From contig NZ_FPAS01000001.1 in the NCBI RefSeq assembly GCF_900116425.1, forward strand, positions 558,001 through 622,000: a stretch of DNA of 64,000 nt, written 5' to 3'. Below are positions 7,431-14,620 of the stretch, one piece after another; the stretch's first letter is position 1, and every line of letters begins with the position of its first letter. The position numbers and the translations under genes are program-made. The stretch comes from Lishizhenia tianjinensis. Lineage in GTDB: Bacteria; Bacteroidota; Bacteroidia; Flavobacteriales_D; Crocinitomicaceae. The notes under the pieces were generated by a model. It saw only the letters and a list, made by a program, of their open reading frames with translations, made no database searches and was not told where the DNA came from.

Positions 7431-7829
7431 TTATTTTTTTCCTGCTTCTCCACATTTAGCTTCAGTAGCTTTACCTTCTTCACCACACTTCGCTTCCGTC
7501 GCTTTACCTTCTTCACCACATTTTGCTTCTGTAGCTTTTCCTTCTTCACCGCATTTTGCCTCTGTAGCTTTTCCTTCCTCACCACATTTCGCTTCTGTTG
7601 CTTTACCTTCTTCTCCACATTTTGCTTCTGTAGATTTAGCTTCACCACATTTTGCATCTTGTGATTTGAAATCAATTCCAGCTTGGATAGTTTCTGCTGC
7701 TAACTCGCTTCTTAATTCACCTGCAGAACCTAAAGAAGTTGCTGCGAATGCTCCAGAACCTAAAGTTGCTAATGCTAATCCTCCTGCTAATAATCCTAAT
7801 TTCGTCGTGTTTTTTTTACTTGCTTTCAT
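7431..7829 (-). CDS. Cys-repeat RiPP precursor (bufferin/HvfA-like)
   Basis: A 132-residue precursor peptide. Residues 1-30 form a Sec-type signal peptide: Lys-rich start, hydrophobic LGLLAGGLALATLGSG, and an AFA cleavage site. A short linker of about 28 residues follows. Residues 58-130 are a ladder of TEAKCGEEGKA units with seven Cys at 61, 71, 82, 93, 104, 115 and 126; all gaps but the first are 11 residues. This resembles the EGKCG motifs of HvfA-type precursors modified by MNIO enzymes. I start at MKASKKNTTK because the signal peptide begins there; an in-frame ATG 15 codons upstream only adds a polar stretch. It is the first gene of the operon with the MNIO and DUF2063 genes. Likely job: periplasmic copper binding after Cys modification (inference). 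Confidence 0.85.
   Translation of the reverse strand: MKASKKNTTKLGLLAGGLALATLGSGAFAATSLGSAGELRSELAAETIQAGIDFKSQDAKCGEAKSTEAKCGEEGKATEAKCGEEGKATEAKCGEEGKATEAKCGEEGKATEAKCGEEGKATEAKCGEAGKK
7443..7653. repeat. 33-bp coding repeats of the precursor peptide
   Basis: About six tandem 33-base units encode EGKATEAKCGE. The DNA copies differ at many third positions (for example GCA/GCG/GCC-type changes and Cys codons TGT/TGC) while the encoded peptide is nearly invariant. Confidence 0.85.
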
Positions 7830-8002
7830 CTTTTTGAGTTTTGTATCGTATTTGACATACATACTACCCTCCACTTCTTTTGGATTTTAAAAAGGTGAAA
7901 AAAAATAAAATTGATGGACACCTGAGTTTAAATGTATTTGACTAAAACGCTTGTAAATGAAAGGGTAGTAGGGGGTGATTGTTGGATGAAATAAAATTGA
8001 AA

Positions 8003-8707
8003 TTATTTTAGTTGTAAGGTACTTAGCATACGTTCAAATTCGTCAAACAAAGGTGCTTTTATGATGATTTCCTGTTTTAAATAAGGATGTTTAAATGTAA
8101 AATCAAGTGCATGCAACATCATTTGCTCCAATCCAAAACGCTCACCTAAGAGTTTGTTCTGCTTGTTGCAGCCATGGGGTCTATCTCCAATGATAGGGTG
8201 GCGTAAATGATTACAGTGCTTTCTGATTTGATGCATACGTCCAGTTTTCGGGAAAGCTTCTATTAAAGAATATCTAGAGGTGGAAAATTTACCCGAAGGA
8301 AAATCACATTCGGATTGTTTTAAACAGCGATAGTTGGTTTGTGCCTCCTGTTCCTTTCCTTTTAAGTTTTTTAAAGGATGATCCACATAGATCTCTTCTG
8401 GAAAATGACCACGTACTATGGCTACGTATCTCTTTTGTGTTTCTGTAAAAGCCAAAGTTTCCTGCATCTTTTGGGCAGCTTCAGAACTAAAGGCAAACAA
8501 GAGTACCCCTGAAGTTTTTCTATCGAGTCTGTGTATAGGATAGAGGTGCTTTTGGGTTTGGTCTCTTACAATTTGAAGTGCAAATTCTTCTGCATCTGAT
8601 GCCAAATTTGTACGGTGTACCAGAAGTCCTGTAGGCTTGTTTACCGCTACATAGTGTTCATCCTGATAAAGGACGTCCAATTCCTTTTGTGTTGCTAATT
8701 CTTCCAC
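8003..8707 (-). CDS. truC: RluA-family pseudouridine synthase, TruC-like
   Basis: A 234-residue pseudouridine synthase. The catalytic motif HRLDRKTSGVLLF carries the nucleophilic Asp, and the N-terminus LDVLYQDEHYVAVNKPTGLLVHR closely follows TruC, which makes pseudouridine 65 in tRNA-Ile and tRNA-Asp. The later block GRMHQIRKHCNHLRHPIIGD is the RluA-family substrate loop. There is no S4 domain, and length fits TruC more than RluA/C/D. It is separated from the SulP gene by a strong hairpin and so is probably transcribed on its own. Target position is inferred from resemblance. Confidence 0.85.
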   Translation of the reverse strand: MEELATQKELDVLYQDEHYVAVNKPTGLLVHRTNLASDAEEFALQIVRDQTQKHLYPIHRLDRKTSGVLLFAFSSEAAQKMQETLAFTETQKRYVAIVRGHFPEEIYVDHPLKNLKGKEQEAQTNYRCLKQSECDFPSGKFSTSRYSLIEAFPKTGRMHQIRKHCNHLRHPIIGDRPHGCNKQNKLLGERFGLEQMMLHALDFTFKHPYLKQEIIIKAPLFDEFERMLSTLQLK

Positions 8708-8734
8708 AGTTTTAAGCTAAAGTGTAAAGCTAAA

Positions 8735-8766
8735 AAAAGCAGGTTGTATTGCTACGTCCTGCTTTT
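8735..8766 (-). terminator. Bidirectional-looking terminator after the SulP gene
   Basis: AAAAGCAGG at 8735-8743 pairs with CCTGCTTTT at 8758-8766, nine base pairs with a 14-base loop. On the minus strand a run of T follows, as expected for the end of the SulP transcript. Confidence 0.7.
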
Positions 8767-8771
8767 ATTTT

Positions 8772-10418
8772 TTAATCTGTAACGGCCGGTGTATCGGTCA
8801 TTACATAATATCTAGGATCATCTATACTTTCTTCTATGATGTCTTTAAACCCTTCGTTGTTTTTAATCAACAAGGTCTTACAATCCGGACTCAAATGGGT
8901 TAATTTCACTTTCTTTCCTTGTGCTTCATACTTGTTGACCAAGTTTACCAAGGCTTCAATTCCAGAGTGGTCAGAAACTTTAGAGTCTAAGAAGTCAATT
9001 TCTATATTTTCAGGATCTTCCTTAATGTCAAACTTCTGATTAAAGGCTTGTATACTTCCAAAGAATAAAGGTCCGAAGATTTCGTACACCTTTGTTCCAT
9101 CTTCCTTGTATTTCTTACGCGCTCTAATTCTAACAGCGTTCTCCCAAGCAAATACCAAAGCAGAGATAATAACACCTGCGAATACCGCAATCGCTAAATC
9201 GGCAACGATGGTAATGACAGAAACGGCTACCAATACAAAGGCATCAGATTTTGGGATCTTTTTCATGATACGTAAACTCGACCAAGCAAAAGTATCTATC
9301 ACCATAACAAACATAACACCTACTAATGCTGCGATAGGCACCATTTCTATGTATTCAGCTGCAAATACGATGAAAGACAATAAAGTCAAGGCCATTATTA
9401 CACCCGATAATCTACCACGACCTTTAGCATTCACGTTAATCATGGTTTGACCTATCATACCACAACCACCTGTACCACCAAATAATCCACTTACGATGTT
9501 TCCGAAACCTTGTCCAACACATTCTCTGTTTCCATTCCCACGTGTTTCTGTAATTTCATCCACCAAGTTCATGGTCATCAATGACTCAATTAAACCTACA
9601 GAAGCAGCTAAAAATGCATAAGGGAAAATGAAGCTCAAGGTATCTAAATTCAAGGGTAAGTTGGCCCACAATTCTAGGTTAGGCGTTGGGAATTTACCTT
9701 TTAAACCTTCACCACCACCTTCTCTGATGTAAGAACCTATGGTTGCAACATCCATTCCTGAGAAAATGACAAAGAAGGTTATAATTAATATGGCAGTTAA
9801 TGCTGCTGGTAATTTCGCTGTTACCTTCCATTTAGGTAGTAAGTAAATGATGGCCATGGTTACCGCCACCAAAATTGACATCTTGCTTAATGCGCTCCAC
9901 GAAAACAAATCACTAAAGAAAGCTGAAAATGCGGATTGAGTTTCTGTACCTGCGTGCACCGGGAACATTTTTAATTGTGCGATGAAAATCACAACCGCCA
10001 AACCGTTTACAAAGCCCAACATTACAGGGTGGGGTATTAGTCGGACAAAGCGCCCTAACTTAAAGTAACCCGCTGCCACTTGTATAATACCCATTAAGAT
10101 AACACAGGCAAAAAGGTAAAAGAAGCCCATGTTTTCCACAGGAGTTTCAAAGGCCAAACCTTTTTCGTGACCTTCGGCTATCATGTTCACGAAGATGACT
10201 GCTACGGCACCTGCAGCGCCAGAAATTAAACCGGGTCTACCACCAAAAAGCGCTGTAATTAGACCTACGATAAATGCTCCCGACAAGGCTACTAAAGGAT
10301 CTATCCTCGCCACAAAGGCAAAGGCTACAACCTCTGGTATCATTGCCAAAGAAACGGTCATTCCTGCTAAAATATCATTCTTAGGATTTGCTGTAAATCC
10401 GTGGAAAAACTTCTTCAT
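8772..10418 (-). CDS. SulP family anion transporter with STAS domain
   Basis: A 548-residue inner-membrane protein of the SulP/SLC26 family, with about a dozen hydrophobic segments between residues 15 and 430. The N-terminal signature appears as LAGMTVSLAMIPEVVAFAFVA, and the family glycine-rich block is GNIVSGLFGGTGGCGMIGQT. A C-terminal STAS domain (from about residue 440, with DFLDSKVSDHSGIEALVNL) regulates such carriers. Substrate may be sulfate, bicarbonate or another anion. Length fits the BicA-like group, and the window also encodes a carbonic anhydrase at 36.5 kb, but that link is weak. Single-gene unit with a -7 box 19 bases upstream of the start. Confidence 0.88.
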   Translation of the reverse strand: MKKFFHGFTANPKNDILAGMTVSLAMIPEVVAFAFVARIDPLVALSGAFIVGLITALFGGRPGLISGAAGAVAVIFVNMIAEGHEKGLAFETPVENMGFFYLFACVILMGIIQVAAGYFKLGRFVRLIPHPVMLGFVNGLAVVIFIAQLKMFPVHAGTETQSAFSAFFSDLFSWSALSKMSILVAVTMAIIYLLPKWKVTAKLPAALTAILIITFFVIFSGMDVATIGSYIREGGGEGLKGKFPTPNLELWANLPLNLDTLSFIFPYAFLAASVGLIESLMTMNLVDEITETRGNGNRECVGQGFGNIVSGLFGGTGGCGMIGQTMINVNAKGRGRLSGVIMALTLLSFIVFAAEYIEMVPIAALVGVMFVMVIDTFAWSSLRIMKKIPKSDAFVLVAVSVITIVADLAIAVFAGVIISALVFAWENAVRIRARKKYKEDGTKVYEIFGPLFFGSIQAFNQKFDIKEDPENIEIDFLDSKVSDHSGIEALVNLVNKYEAQGKKVKLTHLSPDCKTLLIKNNEGFKDIIEESIDDPRYYVMTDTPAVTD

Positions 10419-10436
10419 ACCAAAATTTTAAGGGGG

Positions 10437-10444
10437 CAAAGATA
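10437..10444 (-). promoter_or_regulatory. -7 box TATCTTTG of the SulP gene
   Basis: Read on the minus strand this is an exact TAnnTTTG element 18 bases upstream of the SulP start codon. A TTG -33 element at 19-20 base spacing was not found. Confidence 0.5.
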
Positions 10445-10594
10445 GAGAACTCAAAATGCAATAGCGAATGATGAGGGAGAAATTTGAGAATGGAGAGGAG
10501 TTAGTATAGATTTAGCAGGGAGGAAGGGGAGTATTATGGTTTTATCAAACTGACTAGGCTTTCAAGTATAAAAAGGAAAAAGGTAGTGTTCTTT

Positions 10595-11038
10595 TTATTC
10601 AGAATCATAATCGATCGGAGGATTTTCTTCATCAAATTCTTTCTCACATTGAGGAATATACGGGGATAATAGAGTATCCTCTTTTTCCTCCAATTGTCCA
10701 CGTTTTAGCACCCAAACACGGAAATTATCTGCATAATCCTTTCTACGGTCTTCATCATCTTGAATATATAAAAGTCCGTAAGATCCAGGGCCATTTTCAG
10801 AAATCCATCTAAAAATCTGAAGGGGATAAAACCTGTCTGTTCCTCTATGGTTATGACATCCATTCATCATTAACATGTCCATACCATTAAAGCTTCCTAT
10901 TTTAATATTAGTTTCTAATACTACTGGAAACTCTGTTTTGAGAAATGTATTCAATTTATTCTTAAAATCTTCCTGTTTTTTGTTACCAACATGATAATCG
11001 CTAAAGCGTAATGTAATCCAACCGTGATATTCTATCAT
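10595..11038 (-). CDS. Imm7-like immunity protein
   Basis: A 147-residue soluble acidic protein. It starts MIEYHGWITLR and contains NGPGSYGLLYIQDDEDR and a VWVLKRGQLEEKEDTLLSPYIP stretch. These resemble the Imm7 family of immunity proteins from polymorphic toxin systems, which have an N-terminal HGW motif, a GSYG-type core and a DxxLSP tail (recalled from family knowledge). No toxin gene or Rhs/VgrG/T9SS toxin partner lies next to it, so it would be an orphan immunity gene. Codon use is not visibly different from neighbours. Confidence in the family name is moderate; in the gene it is high. Confidence 0.6.
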   Translation of the reverse strand: MIEYHGWITLRFSDYHVGNKKQEDFKNKLNTFLKTEFPVVLETNIKIGSFNGMDMLMMNGCHNHRGTDRFYPLQIFRWISENGPGSYGLLYIQDDEDRRKDYADNFRVWVLKRGQLEEKEDTLLSPYIPQCEKEFDEENPPIDYDSE

Positions 11039-11176
11039 TTTTTATCTGTGTATTTATTCCTCTTAAATGGAGGTGTACCTGTATCAAAGGAATATGAATA
11101 AAGAAATGTATTGCCATTTACATGGGATTGGGTATCGTGCGTGGTCCAAAAGGAGTACCATATACCCGTTGTTATG

Positions 11177-11257
11177 TTATTTTAATTTTAATATTTCTAT
11201 TAATTCTTCATTTCTACAGCGAGTAGCTTCAACCATACAATGTAAATAGACAATTCC
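11177..11257 (-). pseudogene. Detached C-terminus of the LprI-like gene
   Basis: Reading on in the same frame past the TGA at 11258-11260 gives 26 codons ending in TAA at 11177-11179. They encode GIVYLHCMVEATRCRNEEL and a short tail. The Cys, Thr, Arg and Glu-Leu spacing matches the conserved end of DUF1311/LprI domains. So the real family C-terminus lies behind a single stop codon. Confidence 0.6.
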
Positions 11258-11599
11258 TCACATATGTCCAGTATAGCCTCCTGATATTAACTCACTTTGC
11301 AATCTCCTGTTGTTTACCCAAGTCAATTGATAATCACTCAACTTAGATTTGATTGAATCATTTTCAGTTCTTTGGAGTAATTCACGAAAGTTGTTATTCA
11401 TTAAAGAGTCTAATTCTTGGAATTCAAGATTTAGACAAATTCTATGTTCAAGGTTAGATCCCGAAGTACTGTCGCAATCAATTTTGTTTGCGTATTGCAT
11501 ATAACTCATTTGTCTAAGCCTATGTACATCAGTTGTGTCCTGACCGTAGAGATGTTGAGTAGAAATGACAACTAGTAATATACCTAAAAGTTTAATCAT
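11258..11599 (-). CDS. LprI/DUF1311-like secreted protein, stop-truncated
   Basis: A 113-residue product with a signal peptide (MIKLLGILLVVISTQHLYGQ). The rest matches the LprI/DUF1311 domain of periplasmic lysozyme-inhibitor-like proteins: Cys-x-n-Glu-x-x-x-C (IDCDSTSGSNLEHRIC), then LEFQELDSLMNNNFRELL and the LTWVNNRR block. The frame stops at TGA just after GGYTGHM, yet the next 26 codons in the same frame encode the family C-terminus. The gene is therefore probably interrupted by one nonsense change, for example CGA to TGA, or by a sequencing error. A working product could still need only the N-terminal part. Neighbours are other orphan accessory genes. Confidence 0.65.
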   Translation of the reverse strand: MIKLLGILLVVISTQHLYGQDTTDVHRLRQMSYMQYANKIDCDSTSGSNLEHRICLNLEFQELDSLMNNNFRELLQRTENDSIKSKLSDYQLTWVNNRRLQSELISGGYTGHM

Positions 11600-11705
11600 G
11601 TTTTATGTGTTGTACAATATTCTGCAATTTAGACACCTTTGGTCAGTATTTATATACGTTTGCTATTAGTTATTATTTGATGTTAATAACCTTTTACAAG
11701 GCCTC

Positions 11706-12563
11706 TCACTTCAATTCGTAGAATTGAAAAAGATGAAACACATCTTTAAAGCTAAAAATACTGGATTCGTTCTTCCTAAAGTAACTTGGACTTTTTGATA
11801 CATTAAGATAGAAAGCGTATTTACCTTGGTCTTTGTGATTATAAGGAGAACAATTTTGTTCACCTAGAGAAAAACATAAAGTAGATTCATGAGGTGGTAA
11901 TAACTCTCGCATTGTGTTATCTAGAGAATCACAAAAGCTATACCCTGAAACATGAATATATCCATAGCTTTTGAATTTTGATGTTTTTCCAAAGAAAGAA
12001 GACGCACAAAGTTTTCCATTGCTAACTGTATTAAAATAACTAGCAGGGTATAGCGTGTCTGTTGTTTTGTTAATTAATTGGAAAATATACTGGTTAGGAT
12101 ATTCAGGATTATTGATTTTTTCCAAGTAAATGTCTTCCGGGTTATTTACTATTTTTTCAACTTCAATGTTTGTTAACCGACTTAGTCCGCGCTCATTCTT
12201 TTTTATAAAGCAATTTATAGTGACACTAGACAAATTAGAATTAAGGAACAAAGACTCTGAAAAATTGCTAACTGTGTCTTGAGTTTGAAAATTAACTTTT
12301 ACATTAAGTTCTTTATTCAAATGGACTTGCTGAGAGTAGGCGTAAATGTTTTGGTTGAGGAAATAACCATTTGCCTTCATCAATTCTGTAAATTTAAAAG
12401 TGAAACCATATTCAGTATTTTCAAAAAGTAAACCGATTTCTTCAGCGTCAAGTGCATCTTTTTCAATAATGATGAAGGTAGTTACCTGAATAGAACTGTT
12501 CTTATTACTTAAGGCAGATTGAGTTACTGATAAGATAAAAACAAATAGTAAGAAAAATTTCAT
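11706..12563 (-). CDS. Secreted protein, function unknown
   Basis: A 285-residue protein with a signal peptide (MKFFLLFVFILSVTQSALSNK). The remainder looks like beta-rich extracytoplasmic sequence without transmembrane segments. I see no catalytic motif, no T9SS tail and no lipobox. Cys residues are few and clustered around residues 190 to 245 (CASSFF, SFCD, CFSLGEQNC). It sits in the minus-strand accessory patch after the LprI-like gene, with separate intergenic spacing on both sides, and gives no operon clue. I do not recognise the family. Confidence 0.65.
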   Translation of the reverse strand: MKFFLLFVFILSVTQSALSNKNSSIQVTTFIIIEKDALDAEEIGLLFENTEYGFTFKFTELMKANGYFLNQNIYAYSQQVHLNKELNVKVNFQTQDTVSNFSESLFLNSNLSSVTINCFIKKNERGLSRLTNIEVEKIVNNPEDIYLEKINNPEYPNQYIFQLINKTTDTLYPASYFNTVSNGKLCASSFFGKTSKFKSYGYIHVSGYSFCDSLDNTMRELLPPHESTLCFSLGEQNCSPYNHKDQGKYAFYLNVSKSPSYFRKNESSIFSFKDVFHLFQFYELK

Positions 12564-12634
12564 GATGTAAATAAAGTTTTGTTCGTATGAATACCGGTTT
12601 GATTAAACTGCTTTTCGAAACAGTTCAGGTTTTG

Positions 12635-13333
12635 TTAACTGTTTATAATTTCAAATTCCTTTACAATTTTTTCAAATTCTAACATTCCCTTTTTTTCAAG
12701 GAAACCATTCAGGAAAGGTGTATCTATTATAAAAGGATTAAATCCGGTTCTCAATTTTTTGTGTAAGAGAATGGATAGGCTATTTTTTGTTTCTTCATCT
12801 AATGTTGCAATTTGATTTACTGCATAATTAATCAGTTCATCATTGTCATTTTTAAAAACTCTGATTGAAGTTCTAGGGAGATTACATGCCTTAAAGAACC
12901 TATTTCCATTAAAAGTAATATTTTCAAATTCAGTCTCCGTCAAGTCGCAATTGTCAAACTTGAAAGTTTTTTTTAGGAATCTTTTTTCATTAATCAGAAG
13001 ATTGTTTTTCATCTTTCCAGACAACTTACAATTCTTAAAAATTGATCCTAAAAAAATCCTCTTACCTTCAAATTTACAGTCTTCAAATTCACAATTTATA
13101 TAATCAGCTGGATTGCCAAGCGATGTGTGCTTTCCACTAAAGTTGCATTTTATAAATTTACAGTTTTTGTATATGGTTGTAGCCCCTAGAGTTGATTGTT
13201 TAAAATCTACCTTAAGAAATACGCAATTCTCTATTCTTTTTGAATGCACAGTTAGATCTTCAAAGTTTATGTTTTCGAACTTTTGATTATTTATAATCTT
13301 AGTCCATTTAGCATTTTTTTCAACTGTTTTCAT
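12635..13333 (-). CDS. Pentapeptide-repeat-like protein
   Basis: A 232-residue protein without signal peptide. From about residue 35 to 160 it has repeated Cys-x-Phe/Leu pairs at pentapeptide-type spacing: NCVFLKVDF, NCKFIKCNF, NCEFEDCKF, FKNCKLSG, FDNCDLTETEF. This is the pattern of right-handed beta-helical pentapeptide-repeat proteins, here in a Cys-rich degenerate form. A helical C-terminal region of about 65 residues follows. Some relatives protect gyrase or act in effector/immunity contexts, but no specific role can be claimed. It neighbours a DUF6584-like gene and lies in the orphan accessory patch. Confidence 0.7.
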   Translation of the reverse strand: MKTVEKNAKWTKIINNQKFENINFEDLTVHSKRIENCVFLKVDFKQSTLGATTIYKNCKFIKCNFSGKHTSLGNPADYINCEFEDCKFEGKRIFLGSIFKNCKLSGKMKNNLLINEKRFLKKTFKFDNCDLTETEFENITFNGNRFFKACNLPRTSIRVFKNDNDELINYAVNQIATLDEETKNSLSILLHKKLRTGFNPFIIDTPFLNGFLEKKGMLEFEKIVKEFEIINS

Positions 13334-13373
13334 CCTTTTTCGTTGTAGTTAACGGTTTGAATAAACCGTCGTT

Positions 13374-13829
13374 TTAATGTTGTTTATTTTTTGTTTGCAG
13401 TTGTTTTTCTTTTTTAATAAAAGCGTACCAGTTTTTTGCGAAATCAGGTACTTGCCCATTTGTTTTTTGAATTTCAGTCAAAACAGACCATAATCCATTT
13501 TTAAATGCTTCACTAAGGTTTCTTGGAGATTTAAATTCATGACCTATTTGTTCTCTAGCTATGTCGATTAAGTTTTTACCCTTAGACTCCGTATATAAGT
13601 TGATACATTTTTCTTCTTCTGAGTTTAAGTCTTCTTTAAAGTACCAATATCTTCCAGCTAATGGATAGTTCCCAACTTTATAATATAAACCACCTAATTT
13701 CTCTCTAATCCAATCAGACCAAAAATAGTGCTCCATATAACCCTGAATCCTTTCGATGGCAACTTCAGTGGATTCTTCTATTAGAATCAGTTCAATCTTT
13801 TTTACAATTTTGTGATCCAAACTATTCAT
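13374..13829 (-). CDS. DUF6584-like protein
   Basis: A 151-residue soluble protein starting at MNSLDHKIVKK; an in-frame ATG 16 codons upstream only adds a Cys/Arg-rich non-family stretch. The region AIERIQGYMEHYF ... KLGGLYYKVGNYPLAGRYWYF follows the DUF6584 pattern (a helical repeat, then GDxxxAGRxxYL). DUF6584 proteins are of unknown function and often occur as small stand-alone genes near polymorphic toxin or immunity loci (recalled, moderate certainty). Gene lies 40 bases after the stop of nothing on its strand and 40 bases upstream of the pentapeptide gene, so the two may form one transcript. Confidence 0.6.
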   Translation of the reverse strand: MNSLDHKIVKKIELILIEESTEVAIERIQGYMEHYFWSDWIREKLGGLYYKVGNYPLAGRYWYFKEDLNSEEEKCINLYTESKGKNLIDIAREQIGHEFKSPRNLSEAFKNGLWSVLTEIQKTNGQVPDFAKNWYAFIKKEKQLQTKNKQH

Positions 13830-13942
13830 TTTTCTGGTCTTTCTCTGAAATAACTGCCAACATATGCATAAACGCAATACCGTTTATTTTTACTATCTGT
13901 TCTTCACTACTAAATCATCAATATAGGCTTAACAGTGTCTGA

Positions 13943-14152
13943 TTAAGCAGTGTATTTGTTATTACTCTTCAACTGCTTCACTTTCTTTTTCAAATGCGTA
14001 TACCTCAAAGCCAAGTAAAAGGTGATGGCCACAAAAGTGATTTTAAAAAGAATATCGCCGAATTGTGCATAAGGTAATTCGAAGAATTTCATTGCGGCGC
14101 CTATGATTGCGATTACAACTCCTAGTATAAAGATGATTTTTTCGTTTTTCAT
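13943..14152 (-). CDS. Small two-TM membrane protein, GldL-like N-region
   Basis: A 69-residue protein starting at MKNEKIIFILG. Two hydrophobic segments (IIFILGVVIAIIGAAMKFF and ILFKITFVAITFYLAL) are followed by a Lys-rich cytoplasmic tail. The GAAMKFFELPYA turn recalls the N-terminal membrane hairpin of GldL (IGAxxKIxHxP), and many small Bacteroidota proteins share it. It is far too short to be GldL. The 18-codon upstream extension is rejected because it places a polar stretch before the first membrane segment. Function unknown. Confidence 0.6.
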   Translation of the reverse strand: MKNEKIIFILGVVIAIIGAAMKFFELPYAQFGDILFKITFVAITFYLALRYTHLKKKVKQLKSNNKYTA

Positions 14153-14293
14153 GATCAGTGATGTGTTTAAGGTTATTCTGCTGTTTAATGAACTTGACAT
14201 CTTCAAGCATGTATTGAAACAGGACTCTAAAAATAGAAATTATTTTGGTTAATGCTGAGCTAGGAGAGAAGGTGCTGAAAGAGGGAAAAGCCA

Positions 14294-14320
14294 CAAAAAA
14301 AAGCCGAAGTATTTTCGGCT
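14294..14320 (-). terminator. Terminator of the DUF5522 gene
   Basis: AGCCGAA at 14302-14308 pairs with TTCGGCT at 14314-14320, with a five-base loop. The A-run at 14294-14301 becomes a T-run on the minus strand. Confidence 0.8.
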
Positions 14321-14506
14321 CTATCTTTTTATTCTTCCTGTTTTCCCATTGAATCCGTAAGGACAATGTCTACAACCACTTTTACAGCAATGTCCGCGCT
14401 TTAAGTGGTACTTTTCTGTAAAGACGATGTATCCGTCTGGACTTTCGTAATAATCTTCAGGATCCATTTTTTTCCTTCCCGAGAAAGCGCTGTAATCATC
14501 ATTCAT
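14321..14506 (-). CDS. DUF5522 Cys-rich small protein
   Basis: A 61-residue protein of the DUF5522 type. It contains DPEDYYESPDGYIVFTEKYHL and the Cys cluster HCCKSGCRHCPYGF, likely a zinc or metal site. The start MNDDYSAF is the family-like one; 16 extra codons upstream are in frame but contain no family sequence. A strong terminator overlaps the stop codon. Function is unknown. Confidence 0.8.
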   Translation of the reverse strand: MNDDYSAFSGRKKMDPEDYYESPDGYIVFTEKYHLKRGHCCKSGCRHCPYGFNGKTGRIKR

Positions 14507-14620
14507 GTCACAAAAATAAGTACAATTGTTGAAAACCTTTGTCGTGCAGTGCAAGTATCTCCTAAGAAAGATGATTATTTAATGAGGGGAATTTCTTTTC
14601 TTTGTAAGAAAGGATAACAC

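Noticed and set aside
7443-7653. CRISPR array at the 33-bp repeats
   Set aside because: The repeats are contiguous, in frame and coding, with no unique spacers.
7376-7675. Lys/Arg-rich 99-codon frame overlapping the precursor gene
   Set aside because: Shadow frame produced by the 33-bp repeats; it has no start context and ends in the terminator hairpin.
11258-11260. Selenocysteine at the in-frame TGA of the LprI-like gene
   Set aside because: No SECIS-like hairpin seen just after it and the family has no Cys or selenocysteine at this position; a nonsense change is simpler.
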